Assembly: GCA_965262665.1 (NCBI GenBank)
Contig: CBDHFR010000004.1
Coordinates: 62,001 to 126,000, forward strand
DNA: 64,000 nucleotides
Reading direction: 5' to 3'
DNA from: CBDBND01 sp965262665
GTDB taxonomy: Bacteria > Pseudomonadota > Alphaproteobacteria > Rhodospirillales > Rhodospirillaceae
The stretch's first letter is position 1; each line of letters opens with the position of its first letter. Position numbers and translations under genes: made by a program. This document shows, piece after piece, positions 8,980-17,430 of this stretch. The notes under the pieces were generated by a model that saw nothing but the letters and a program-made list of their open reading frames with translations, searched no databases and was not told the DNA's origin.

Positions 8980-9400
8980 CTACGGTCCGGGCACCAAGCG
9001 CAAGCCACAGACACCTGACCACGACAGACCAACGACGCAGCGGCGGGCGCGGTGTCGGCATTGTTAACCCCTATCTTCCCTCAAGGGTTGGAATAACCAC
9101 TTGTCCTGCCGGTCTGGATGCCGGACGGAACAGTCGGCGCGCAGCAGACGGTCACTGGATACGGCAAGCGTCGTCAGAGGAAACGGCATTGAGTTTAGGG
9201 AGTATACCGTGTCCTTCCCGAAAACCTCCTCCGCAAATCTTCATGATGCAAACCGTCCGGGTGTGAATGAGGCCTTAGAAAGGGACAGCCGACACTTCCC
9301 AGGATGACGAAGCGCAGTCGCAGGTCCAACGCCATCGCTGACAGTTTGTCAACAACAAGTGTGTGGTCTTAGGTGATTCTTAAACCATGGCTTAGGTCAG
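8980..9400. other. Spacer with repeat remnant
   Basis: No gene is supported. It contains the first copy of an ~80-bp repeat (9211-9288). The rest shows no recognised element. Confidence 0.4.
9211..9288 (+). repeat. ~80-bp dispersed repeat, copy 1
   Basis: This stretch reads FPKTSSANLHDANRPGVNEA in one frame. It recurs inverted at 11143-11224 and 38731-38812 with roughly 75-85 percent similarity by eye. In each copy the translated core NLH(D/N)ANR or LHDANHS is kept, followed by a Glu-Arg pair. It is either a conserved coding scrap of a mobile element or an intergenic repeat. Confidence 0.65.
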
Positions 9401-9631
9401 TTACGCCAAGTTGAGTTCCGCACCCTCGTTAAAGTTTCTGGAGAACTGGTAGATTGTAAGGCGGATGCTCGCTGGCGTACGTTTGCTTAGCACACCTTTA
9501 AGAAATCCGAGGTCGTCAAGCACCTGGTAGATGTCTGCTGCCTTAGGGTTATGGTTCCCCCGATGTTGCAAGTACGCCTTGGCGCCGAGAATCAAGACTA
9601 TCCAAAAGCCCTGCTTAACGCGTTTTGCCAT
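9401..9631 (-). CDS. Small hypothetical protein (76 aa)
   Basis: Starts MAKRVKQGFWIVLILGAKAY after a good ribosome-binding site (aaggagagg). It has a hydrophobic N-terminal helix (residues ~9-20), then a charged region with the pattern KAADIYQVLDDLGFLKGVLS. No family recognised. A small membrane-associated protein is possible. Support is the ribosome-binding site and sensible composition only. Confidence 0.45.
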   Translation of the reverse strand: MAKRVKQGFWIVLILGAKAYLQHRGNHNPKAADIYQVLDDLGFLKGVLSKRTPASIRLTIYQFSRNFNEGAELNLA

Positions 9632-9891
9632 CTCACCCTCTCCTTATGTTGCACTTGCATGACGCCACCCACGCTGAGCGTGGATCGTTTACCTCAACCC
9701 ATGGTCCCATGATAACACCAACACGTTACAGACACGACCAGTTCCGCGCACTGGCGGACACCGCCACCAGTTCAAACACCTAAGTTGGCAAGACACTGAC
9801 AGCAATTAAGGGTCTCCGTAATACGGCTGAGTGGGCTATAGTGAGCCACGGCCCGCGAAACAAAGTAAGAAAAATTGGAGACTACTTAATC

Positions 9892-10074
9892 ATGGACGAC
9901 ACAACACTGAACGAAGACACCCCGGCAGAAGAAGCTCCATCGGAGGAGGCTCCGGCTGAGGATTCTCCAGCGGAAGACACTTCTTCCGAAGATGCTCCGG
10001 CGGATGACGCAGCGTCAGACGACGCCTCATCGGAGGACGCTGCAGCGGAAGATGCTCCCGCCGAAGACACCTGA
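9892..10074 (+). CDS. Very acidic low-complexity repeat protein (60 aa)
   Basis: Starts MDDTTLNEDTPAEEAPSEEA and consists almost entirely of four-to-five-residue repeats of the type APAED/SSEDA. Net charge is strongly negative with no Lys or Arg. A GGAG ribosome-binding site lies 12 bases before the ATG; an upstream in-frame GTG at 9841 is less likely. No cysteine or membrane segment. It may be an acidic linker-like or DNA-mimic-like protein, or a chance low-complexity frame. The antisense frame is also open, which such repeats often allow. Confidence 0.45.
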   Translation: MDDTTLNEDTPAEEAPSEEAPAEDSPAEDTSSEDAPADDAASDDASSEDAAAEDAPAEDT

Positions 10075-10100
10075 GCTGAGGGCCGATAGAAGTGGTTTTC

Positions 10101-10138
10101 AATCAGTTTGTGACTGATTAAACACCCCAAATGTGGGG
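10101..10138 (+). terminator. Possible terminator hairpins after the acidic gene
   Basis: Two adjacent inverted repeats follow the stop codon: AATCAG...CTGATT (10101-10119) and CCCC-AAATGT-GGGG (10125-10138). There is no clear T-run after them, so intrinsic termination is uncertain. Confidence 0.3.
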
Positions 10139-10577
10139 AATTGTTCACGTCCGGGCCTGATTTCTGGCTCGGTGAGGGTCAATGCGCCCACCTCAATCGG
10201 TGGCGACCGAACAAGCAACGTGAGTTGCTACAGGTTGATAATCGACGGGTGATCGGCGGGATCATACACGTGTGTCTTCCGTAACCCCTGTCCGCTCAAA
10301 AGGAAGGTTGATCATCCCAAAAGAATAGCAACCCTCACTGTCGTGTCCGAAAAGCTCATTCACAAAGAGTTATAGAGTACTCATACCCAGTTGAAACGAA
10401 TTGGTATCAGCCTGTCATGCGATAGACCGGTGTTATCGGCAGTATGCTGATTCGAGCGGTCTAGTCCGGTCGCCGATTCGGCCAACACCATCGCGAATCG
10501 CCGGGAAAGGGCGGGAAAAGAGTGCCGTCTTGTGTTGCGTATACCTCTACCTACAATAAATCGGGAAAGACGGTCAG
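10139..10577. other. Gene-free spacer
   Basis: No coding region, RNA gene or repeat recognised in this ~440 bp. It may hold promoter elements for the gene at 10578. Confidence 0.35.
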
Positions 10578-10891
10578 ATGATGAATCAGAGCATTACAGG
10601 ATCGGCTAAGGAAGACGGCGCGACTGCTATGCAGTCGGTCATCTCCTTTGTTGCGCCAAAGCAAACCGAAGACAAAAGCAGAGACATCGTGCTTGATGAT
10701 GTTCAGGGCATTGTCTCACGGGTAATCGCAATCGCCCGGGCGCGGGGCGGGATTATGTGGCCCAGTGCCGTTTGGCAGCAGACGCCATTGTCGCCGTGCG
10801 ACCCGACCTTTCACCGCAGGACGTATTGAAAGCCGTGTTCCGCATGCGTGAGCGGGATGCGCTACCCGATACCACTGGGACGGCAGCTTAA
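10578..10891 (+). pseudogene. Small hypothetical gene with a frameshift
   Basis: The first 55 or so codons (MMNQSITGSAKEDGATAMQS, then VLDDVQGIVSRVIAIARARG) run into a GC-rich GGGGCGGG stretch near 10743-10751. A shift there continues as DYVAQCRLAADAIVAVRPDL and VLKAVFRMRERDALPDTTG up to a TAA at 10889-10891. The rejoined product would be about 104 residues, helical, with no recognised family. The join is inferred from composition and continuity of helices. Confidence 0.45.
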
Positions 10892-11142
10892 CCAACATTC
10901 ATACTCTCTACGTCAGAGTAAAAGTCTGTTTCATCGGGAATAAGGTTTTGCCGTGTACTTTGCGTTTACGACGTTAACCGATATTCATGGTGCGATTTAC
11001 CGAAATGCTCAAACGCTGAAATGACGTCGACCCACTCGAGGACACGCGGTTGTACAACACGACGTCCCACCTGGAAAACGTATCCAGTTCATTCTTGGGC
11101 AGAACGACTCTAACCCATCTTCCACACATCAAATCGCGCCAA
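10892..11142. other. Gene-free spacer
   Basis: A minus-strand frame (10974-11168) contains VVLPKNELDTFSRWDVVLYN but has no recognisable start or family and reads in from the repeat. It is not called. Confidence 0.3.
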
Positions 11143-11224
11143 CTGCCCGTCCCTTTCAAAAACCTCATTCACAGCTGGACGGTTTGCATTATGAAGATTG
11201 GCGAAAAAGGTTTTCGGAAGGCAC
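11143..11224 (-). repeat. ~80-bp dispersed repeat, copy 2
   Basis: Inverted relative to copy 1 (9211-9288). The minus strand reads LPKTFFANLHNANRPAVNEV. It directly abuts an IS6-family fragment, so the repeat may have been the target or an edge of that insertion. Confidence 0.65.
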
Positions 11225-11398
11225 AGGAGGTTTTCGGCCTGTCTCAGCGACAAGCGATAACGGACATACAGCATCACAGCGCCGCAGATTACCTCGGGTG
11301 AGCTGTTGAAACAACGGAAGGGATTTTGCATCACTGGAGGCTAGGAGAACTTACTTCCCAGCTCAAGCCAATTTACTCTGACAGTGCCGGCGCTTGGA
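11225..11398 (-). mobile_element. IS6-family 5' end fragment
   Basis: The minus strand carries the inverted-repeat end (cactgtcagagtaaa near 11380-11398) and the N-terminus of the transposase (NPFRYFNSSPEVICGAVMLY, then VRYRLSLRQAENLL). It is lost after ~45 codons. Same family as the complete copy at 53856-54660. Confidence 0.85.
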
Positions 11399-11521
11399 CA
11401 ACCTGTAAACAATGATTATCAACCATACAGACTCTCATTATGAATGAGGGGTGAACGAAGAGCAGATCACCCAGTTTCGAAGTAACAGAGCTGCTCTCCA
11501 GAAACCAGGAATTGCCAATTA

Positions 11522-14197
11522 ATGCCTACCGTTTCCCAATTCGAAGAACACCTTCGAAAATATTCAAGACAAGATTTTGGACAGTGGTTCGCCGTAGACT
11601 TACACAATCACTCTCCGATGAGCCACGATTTTGCCGGTAATTGCGCTACGGCACTGGAAGACGCGATAGCACATTTGCGGGATACACAAGTTGATATTGT
11701 AATGTTTACGGATCACGAGAAACTACCAGATAGGGATTTCACGGAATCGTTAGCAAAACAAACCGGAAAGGCAATCTTGAGAGGATGTGAAATTAATGTG
11801 TTTGTGGACGTTTGGGATAAACCAACGGAAAAAGTTAGCAAGAATATATATTTCCACTTACTTGTTGGCTTTGATCCGGATGCAAATGAAGGCCCTGATT
11901 ATTGGTTTACTCATTTGCATAAGGAATGCAAAAACGAAACACGGAAAATTGGCAGCACGAATATTAAAGGATTCACTGATTCCCCCGAAAACATATGTGA
12001 TTTGTTGAGACAGGGAGGGGCAATACTTATTCCAGCGCACCTTCATACTCAAGCAGACAGCACAAAAAGTCGAAGCGTAGACGACATTTACACTGACCCA
12101 GAATTTCTCCGTCTAGCTAAAGACCATTTCACTGCTCTGGAGGTGACAGATCTAAAAACCGCAACATACTTCGACGGGGAGCACGCAGAGACAAACTTTC
12201 TTCATAAGACATGTATTCGTTCCAGTGATGCGCATGAGGTAAGCGAAATTGGTCAGCGAATGACCTATGTGCAAATGGAATCACCGATATTTTCGGAACT
12301 TAAGGCCGGGTTACATCTTCCATTTCGAGTATGTCTTGAATCTCCATCGATTGCGGAGAGCTACATCCAAGGCATTAACATTAAGGGGCAGTTCTTTCGG
12401 GATCTTTGGCTATCCCTGTCTCCCTATTGCAACGCCTTTATCGGAGTGAAAGGTTCAGGCAAGACGTCTGTGTTGGAGTGTCTCCGCTTTGCTCTTGGTT
12501 CTCAAGTGCCTAAATCAAGGAAAGAAGAAGTGGACGCACACTTACGACACATTCTCGGAGAGGCAGGTAGTGTTCAGGTATTGGTCAAACGCCGCGATGG
12601 AGCGAAAGTTCTTGTGGAACGCACGCTTAGTAATCGAGATTCATTCAAGATTACCTTCGAGGATGACAGGGTACAAGAGGTACGAAGTGCAGAAGCACTT
12701 ATGTTTCCATCTTATGTTCTAGGTTGGCACGAGATTGAACAAGCAGCAACAGAACCACAAATCCGGAAGGTGTATCTGGATACCATTGCAGGACTCGAAC
12801 AGATTAGGCAATTGAAGGAGAAGGTCGACAGACATACAAGTGAAGTCCGTCGTCTGCATGAACAAGCCACGAGGCGATACGGTCAATTTCGTGAATATCA
12901 CGATCAAGTGGCACGGCTGGAGGACCTTAGGGCCGGCCTACAAGAACTAGATGACGCGAGGCTTATTGAGCTGCGGGACGAATACGAGACAGCTGCACGT
13001 CAAAGGCAGGCAGCTATCGAGCTTGTGGAGAGATTGGGTGAAGCGAAGGAGAATGTACGAGACAGAGGTCGAACCTTTCTATTGCAGTTAGACGCAAGTG
13101 TTTTTGCCGGAACCTCTCCCCTCGCCGATGTTGCAAAGCATGCGGCAGAGATTATTGAAGACCTGAAAGAACATGTCGAACAATTCGTGAGGGGGCATGA
13201 AGAACGATTGGATGGTGCAATTTCTAGCGCCGAGGGGCACTCACGCGAGTTGCAAAGGCTGTTTGGAGAATTTGCGAATGGATACGAAGAGAAAGTCGCA
13301 CAGCTTTCACCAGAACAAAGGAATCTGTTGGAGTCGCATCGTAAAGTCCTCGAGGATACCGGAGCGCTTTCTGAGTTGGTTTCTTTGAGAGACTTGGTGC
13401 GAGCGGAAGTCGAGGACTTGCTGTCTCAACTGGTCAGTACGTGTCTATCGGTGGCAGATACTTTAGATAGTCAAACTCAGTTGCGCACAGAGAATGTTAA
13501 CAAGCTTAATGAGGAATTGGGCGAGTATGATGTGAGATTGGGGGTGGTTCCACTTTCTCGCAATACGATTTTCGAAGATCTTTCGCAGAGGAACGCGCCG
13601 GGAGCAAATGTATTTAGGGAAATCCAATCACATTCACCGGACGAAAAGCGACATCACCGACGGTTGGCCCGTGAGTACGAGCGATTGAAGGATGACCTAG
13701 TTGGCGGATACAGATTATTTTTCGAGTCGACAGAGTTTTCGGGTTATCTTGGAGCAATCGAGGAAGATGATCTGTCAATTGGATTGAGAGTAGGAAGAGC
13801 AGAGGAAGAGTACAGTCCGATTGACGAGCTTTCAGCTGGGCAGCGTTGCACCGCAGTGTTTCCACTTCTACTGCGGTTGCAGGAAGGACCGCTTATTGTG
13901 GATCAGCCGGAAGATAATTTAGATAACCGTCACATTGCACAATCTATTGCGCCCGCACTCTTGAAGGACAAGAGAATGCGACAAATTGCGTTTACTTCGC
14001 ACAACGCAAACTTAGTCGTGCTCGCAGATTGTGAGTTGATCGCTATGTTTGAGGGAATAGGGTCCATAGGTAAGATTGAGGAACAGGGCTTTCTGTGCAC
14101 GAGCCAGTCTAAGATTACGAAGAAGGTGGTGGATATATTGGATGGCGGGGATACAGCACTAAGGTTGCGGTACCAAAAGTACGGGGTTGTCGAGTAA
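11522..14197 (+). CDS. PHP-domain plus SMC-like ATPase protein (TrlF family; resembles antiphage Ppl)
   Basis: An 891-residue two-part protein. The N-terminal ~290 residues form a PHP phosphoesterase domain with metal-binding motifs DLHNHS (His28, His30), FTDHEK (~62-67), a conserved Cys-Glu (~89-90), PAHLH (~170) and SSDAHE (~235-241). An ABC/SMC-type ATPase follows: Walker A GVKGSGKTS (~308-316), a coiled-coil middle rich in Glu/Arg (~400-680), signature ELSAGQRC (~768-775) and Walker B LIVDQPEDNLD (~791-801). This architecture is named TrlF in protein databases and matches the Ppl antiphage protein described by Gao et al. 2020. It stands alone, is AT-richer than its surroundings and is flanked by IS debris. 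Confidence 0.88.
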   Translation: MPTVSQFEEHLRKYSRQDFGQWFAVDLHNHSPMSHDFAGNCATALEDAIAHLRDTQVDIVMFTDHEKLPDRDFTESLAKQTGKAILRGCEINVFVDVWDKPTEKVSKNIYFHLLVGFDPDANEGPDYWFTHLHKECKNETRKIGSTNIKGFTDSPENICDLLRQGGAILIPAHLHTQADSTKSRSVDDIYTDPEFLRLAKDHFTALEVTDLKTATYFDGEHAETNFLHKTCIRSSDAHEVSEIGQRMTYVQMESPIFSELKAGLHLPFRVCLESPSIAESYIQGINIKGQFFRDLWLSLSPYCNAFIGVKGSGKTSVLECLRFALGSQVPKSRKEEVDAHLRHILGEAGSVQVLVKRRDGAKVLVERTLSNRDSFKITFEDDRVQEVRSAEALMFPSYVLGWHEIEQAATEPQIRKVYLDTIAGLEQIRQLKEKVDRHTSEVRRLHEQATRRYGQFREYHDQVARLEDLRAGLQELDDARLIELRDEYETAARQRQAAIELVERLGEAKENVRDRGRTFLLQLDASVFAGTSPLADVAKHAAEIIEDLKEHVEQFVRGHEERLDGAISSAEGHSRELQRLFGEFANGYEEKVAQLSPEQRNLLESHRKVLEDTGALSELVSLRDLVRAEVEDLLSQLVSTCLSVADTLDSQTQLRTENVNKLNEELGEYDVRLGVVPLSRNTIFEDLSQRNAPGANVFREIQSHSPDEKRHHRRLAREYERLKDDLVGGYRLFFESTEFSGYLGAIEEDDLSIGLRVGRAEEEYSPIDELSAGQRCTAVFPLLLRLQEGPLIVDQPEDNLDNRHIAQSIAPALLKDKRMRQIAFTSHNANLVVLADCELIAMFEGIGSIGKIEEQGFLCTSQSKITKKVVDILDGGDTALRLRYQKYGVVE

Positions 14198-14229
14198 AGT
14201 GGACAGTGGAGAGAGTTGAGGTGTCCTTT

Positions 14230-14740
14230 CCGAAACATTGTCAGAGGTAGTTCGGTTCAATTGAACAGTTTCGAGCCGTTTCCCAGGTGGATTTTCCGCT
14301 CGGTAATGCCGCGACCGGGATTGGGCGTGGCGTGGCGTGGTGAGGTATGCCTGATCGGGCGTCTGCCCGTCCAGCGATGAGTGCGGTCTCCTGATGTTGT
14401 AGAAACTGATGTATCGGCCAAGGCTTTCGCGGGCGGCCGATACGCTTTCATAGGCGCGCAAGCAGACCTCCTCATATTTGATGATGCGCCAGAGGCGTTC
14501 GACGAAGACATTGTCTCGCCATGCGCCTGCCGTCCATGCTGATCTGGATAGCGGCATCCTTGAGCGCCTTGATGAAGTCGATGGATGTAAACTGCGATCC
14601 CTGATCGGTGTTCATGATCTCCGGCGTCCCGAACCGCCTCATAGCTTCATTCAGCGCCTCCAGGCATGGCCCGGTTTCCAGCGTGACCGAGAGCCGCCAG
14701 GCCAGCACTTTCCGGCTGAACCAGTTTGGATATGCTGCGG
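14230..14740 (-). pseudogene. IS3-family OrfB C-terminal fragment, frameshifted
   Basis: The minus strand encodes RKVLAWRLSVTLETGPCLEA and GTPEIMNTDQGSQFTSIDF, with the second catalytic Asp of a DDE transposase. After a frameshift near 14520 it continues AWRDNVFVERLWRIIKYEEV and FYNIRRPHSSLDGQTPDQAY. The Glu of the DDE triad (VFVERLW) is present. The upstream part is missing, so it is inactive. It differs from the IS3 copies elsewhere in the window. Confidence 0.85.
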
Positions 14741-15147
14741 ACTGGACCGTGGATCAACTCCGCGAACCGGCCCAGCGCGTTGCCGATAGGATCGATGAAC
14801 TTATGAAATGTTGAGCTCAACATTTTGAATAGACTCTTATCGGGGCTGCTTCGCACGACCGATAAGAGCCTATTCACTGAGCAGAAGAGCACCGAAAAGG
14901 GCTTCACCTACCGGCTGTCGCTGACCGCCACGGTGCGGGACTCAGCCCAGATCCTCATCTGCAATCCGGAAGCCGCGGCCCCGAAAACTGCAGTGAATTC
15001 CGGCAGCGATGCTCAGGTGCGGGCGCTGACCCGGTTGATCCGCGCAGCGGCGGGTCGTGAGCCCCTGGCAGGTTACGCCATTGCCGCACGGGCGCGACCA
15101 CTCGTCCTTGCCGGGCGTTCCCAACGGATCCCCTCCCGCTGCCCCGC
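14741..15147. other. Coding-like remnants and a strong hairpin
   Basis: The plus strand contains two short pieces of coding character, ADWTVDQLREPAQRVADRID (ending at a stop at 14814) and EKGFTYRLSLTATVRDSAQI from about 14895. No family could be assigned and no intact start exists. Between them lies the palindrome/hairpin listed separately. Confidence 0.4.
14807..14876. other. Palindrome and long hairpin
   Basis: A perfect palindrome atgttgagctcaacat at about 14808-14823 is followed by an inverted repeat with arms of the type GAATAGACTCTTATCGG and CCGATAAGAGCCTATTC enclosing a ~14-nt loop. No T-run follows. It could be a recombination or element end, an operator, or a bidirectional terminator. 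Confidence 0.5.
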
Positions 15148-16305
15148 TTACGGGGATCGCGCGCTCCGGCGGCTGCTCTTTTTCGCGCGTCTTTCCTTGT
15201 CCCTGATGAAGCTCCTCAATTCCGGTTCCAGCTCCGCCGACAGACCGATTTTCACCCGACCGTCGTCGCCCAGGATGATCTTCGACGGGTTGGATTCACC
15301 CCGCTTGTATCTGTAGCAGAGGGGGTACAAGTTCGTGATTCGTCTTCCCCTGACCGTGCACACGACGTTCATCTGCATGTCGGAATTGAAGTGCTCCCTG
15401 TCCGGCCTTTCGATCGTGACGCTCCCTCTCAGAACACCGACGTCGGATATTGCCTTAATCGCGAAGACACCCTGACGGTGGGAGGTCAGTACCGAGAAGT
15501 TCTCCCGCCGCTCGTACTTGATGAATCCCTCCGGGTGGATCTCGGAGTTCCTGTCTTCGAGGTCCAGTGTCGAGAACAGAATCGTATAGTTCTTCAGGTA
15601 CACGAGGCCGTTTCCCGTGTCCCGATAGATCACCTCGAAGCCCCCGCCCCAGTACTCGATCAGCATCTGCCCGGTCAGTTCGTCCACCTTGTGCATGCGG
15701 GCAATTAGTGTGAGATTCCTCGCAATCGCCTCATGGCTGTTGTTCCAATCTTCCTTCGGCCCCACGCCGCCGAAGGCGTAGGTGTCGACAGCATCGACCG
15801 CGGACTTCATCCCGACCGCCCCCGAACCCATCGCCAGCACGTCGCCGAGATTCTTGCTCTTCACTTCGACCCCGCCGCGCCTGTTGGGTCCTGCCGTGAG
15901 AAGCCGATACAGGTGCCTTCCCTCTCCAACCGGGCGGCTGCTTAGCAGAAACACATCAATGCTCTCCAGGACGGTGCTTCCGTCCGGATCCGCTTCGTAC
16001 TGCCGGAGGAACAACTCGACGTCCGCTCCCGTGCATTCGGGCTGGTTCCGAAAATGCGCCAGCGCGTCCTCCCGGAACGCGCGCATGTGCACGACGCTTC
16101 CAACCATCGCCATAGCCAGGCCCGGATTGACGATGCACGTCTTCCTTGCAAGACTTGTCGGCACGAAACCCGATCCAGGCGGAAACACATTGGAGATGCC
16201 GTGCGGATGGTCCGGCGTCGCCAGCGCCGACGCATCGTCGGGGCCCGAGATCAACGAATCGGCAACCAGCACCGGGATCCGGTTCGGGTCCGTGAAACTG
16301 GTCAT
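15148..16305 (-). CDS. Hypothetical protein, possibly Ntn-hydrolase (proteasome-like) fold
   Basis: A 385-residue protein from ATG 16305 (MSMTSFTDPNRIPVLVADSL). The start VLVADSLISGPDD and the following LAMAMVGSVVHMRAFREDAL resemble the first strands of proteasome-like Ntn hydrolases, where an 'ADS' motif follows the nucleophile strand. No N-terminal Thr, Ser or Cys nucleophile is obvious, so an enzymatic role is doubtful. The middle contains GVEVKSKNLGDVLAMGSGAV and the C-terminus is basic (KERRAKKSSRRSARS). I do not recognise a named family. It lies about 200 bp downstream of an excisionase-like HTH gene on the same strand. Confidence 0.55.
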   Translation of the reverse strand: MTSFTDPNRIPVLVADSLISGPDDASALATPDHPHGISNVFPPGSGFVPTSLARKTCIVNPGLAMAMVGSVVHMRAFREDALAHFRNQPECTGADVELFLRQYEADPDGSTVLESIDVFLLSSRPVGEGRHLYRLLTAGPNRRGGVEVKSKNLGDVLAMGSGAVGMKSAVDAVDTYAFGGVGPKEDWNNSHEAIARNLTLIARMHKVDELTGQMLIEYWGGGFEVIYRDTGNGLVYLKNYTILFSTLDLEDRNSEIHPEGFIKYERRENFSVLTSHRQGVFAIKAISDVGVLRGSVTIERPDREHFNSDMQMNVVCTVRGRRITNLYPLCYRYKRGESNPSKIILGDDGRVKIGLSAELEPELRSFIRDKERRAKKSSRRSARSP

Positions 16306-16512
16306 GCTCATTCGTCGCAGTTGTCCCAATCGCTGTTGACTTTGGCGGTGGCGACCTCATGGGATCGACCGCCTTCTCTTCGAGTGGTTTGATTCCGTCC
16401 GTCGTCGTCAGCTAGATGCGCTCAGCCATGGTCTGCCCTCCTCGTTGCACCGCGCACCGGTACGTAACATCGACCATTCGATGTTCCGCCATGCCTACGC
16501 AGGTGTTCGTTG

Positions 16513-16731
16513 TCATGCTGCTCTGAACCTGTCGGCCTCCGCCGTTGTCGTCGCTCGCCGATCCAGCGCCCACAAGTCCAGATCCGACTTCAGATAGCGC
16601 ACCCGGTTCCCGAAGCGTTGGAAGGCGGGCCCCGCCCCGCTCACACGGTAGCCGTCCAGAGTGCGGTGCGAAAGGCCGAGGTAGTCCGCGGCGCGTCCGG
16701 TATCGAGGAAGCGGCATTCGTCATGATTCAT
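16513..16731 (-). CDS. Excisionase/AlpA-like helix-turn-helix protein, paralogue of 2943-3164
   Basis: A 72-residue winged-helix protein: FLDTGRAADYLGLSHRTLDG (about residues 8-27) and RFGNRVRYLKSDLDLWALDR. It aligns along its length with the HTH at 2943-3164. Such proteins are excision or transfer regulators of integrative elements, so this is probably the regulator of a second, lost element. It is on the same strand as, and upstream of, the gene at 15148-16305. Confidence 0.82.
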   Translation of the reverse strand: MNHDECRFLDTGRAADYLGLSHRTLDGYRVSGAGPAFQRFGNRVRYLKSDLDLWALDRRATTTAEADRFRAA

Positions 16732-17430
16732 GCTGTTCTCCCCTCGGACTGTTGGGTGTGTTGTAACCTCGTCTCCGGCGGCCTGACCGGAACCGCTAGA
16801 TTCAGAAGCAAGAGACGTAGCGGCTCCCGGTTGGAAGGCGTGCTGTCAATCGGCTTTCAATGTTGCCTTATACAGCCCGATGCGAATTGCCCCGGAGACA
16901 CCTCTACGCGCGGGTGCGCGCGTCAACTACTGGAACCGTTCCCCAGGCACTTACGGCCACCGTCGTTCGAGCGCCGGAACACCGCGCTCGTGCGTCGAGG
17001 ACCGAGTCCCCGGCACAATGCATCGGCGGACCTCGCTTCCGTGGATTTCCCGTCGTGAAGGTTGGCGAATGCCCGCGGAGTGGCCGTCGACCCGATCTGC
17101 ACAATGGCTACCCGGGATTCTCATTATCACCGTGTCTCATGCCCAAGGTGGGCCACCGAGGTCAGGACAAGGTCGATTGGATTCTCCGCTTCGCCGCCAC
17201 GGCGGCTAAGGTTTTCGGAAGGCACAGGGCAAGATTCAAATTACGGAAAACTGTTTCTTACGAAAAACTGTCCTGCGGCACACTCAATAGGCTTCGTGTT
17301 GAATCGCATGAGTTGCCATGGTCCCACGGACTTATAGTCAGCACGTCTTGAAACGGAGGTGATTGACTAGTTTCGAGTGTTTTGTCTCGATTCAATTGAA
17401 GAGTAACTCACGGGTAAAAATTATGTCTGC
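16732..17430. other. Gene-free spacer
   Basis: About 700 bp with scattered open frames but none with convincing composition or a family. A short word resembling the end of the ~80-bp repeat (ggttttcggaaggcacag) occurs near 17211-17228, so repeat debris is present. Base composition falls towards the CHAT gene. Confidence 0.4.

Noticed and set aside
9882..10148. Ser/Ala-rich minus-strand frame opposite the acidic gene
   Set aside because: A mirror effect of the Asp/Glu/Ala repeats; the ribosome-binding site supports the plus-strand frame.
16860..17351. A 163-residue plus-strand frame
   Set aside because: No ribosome-binding site or family, Arg-rich composition, and it includes repeat debris.
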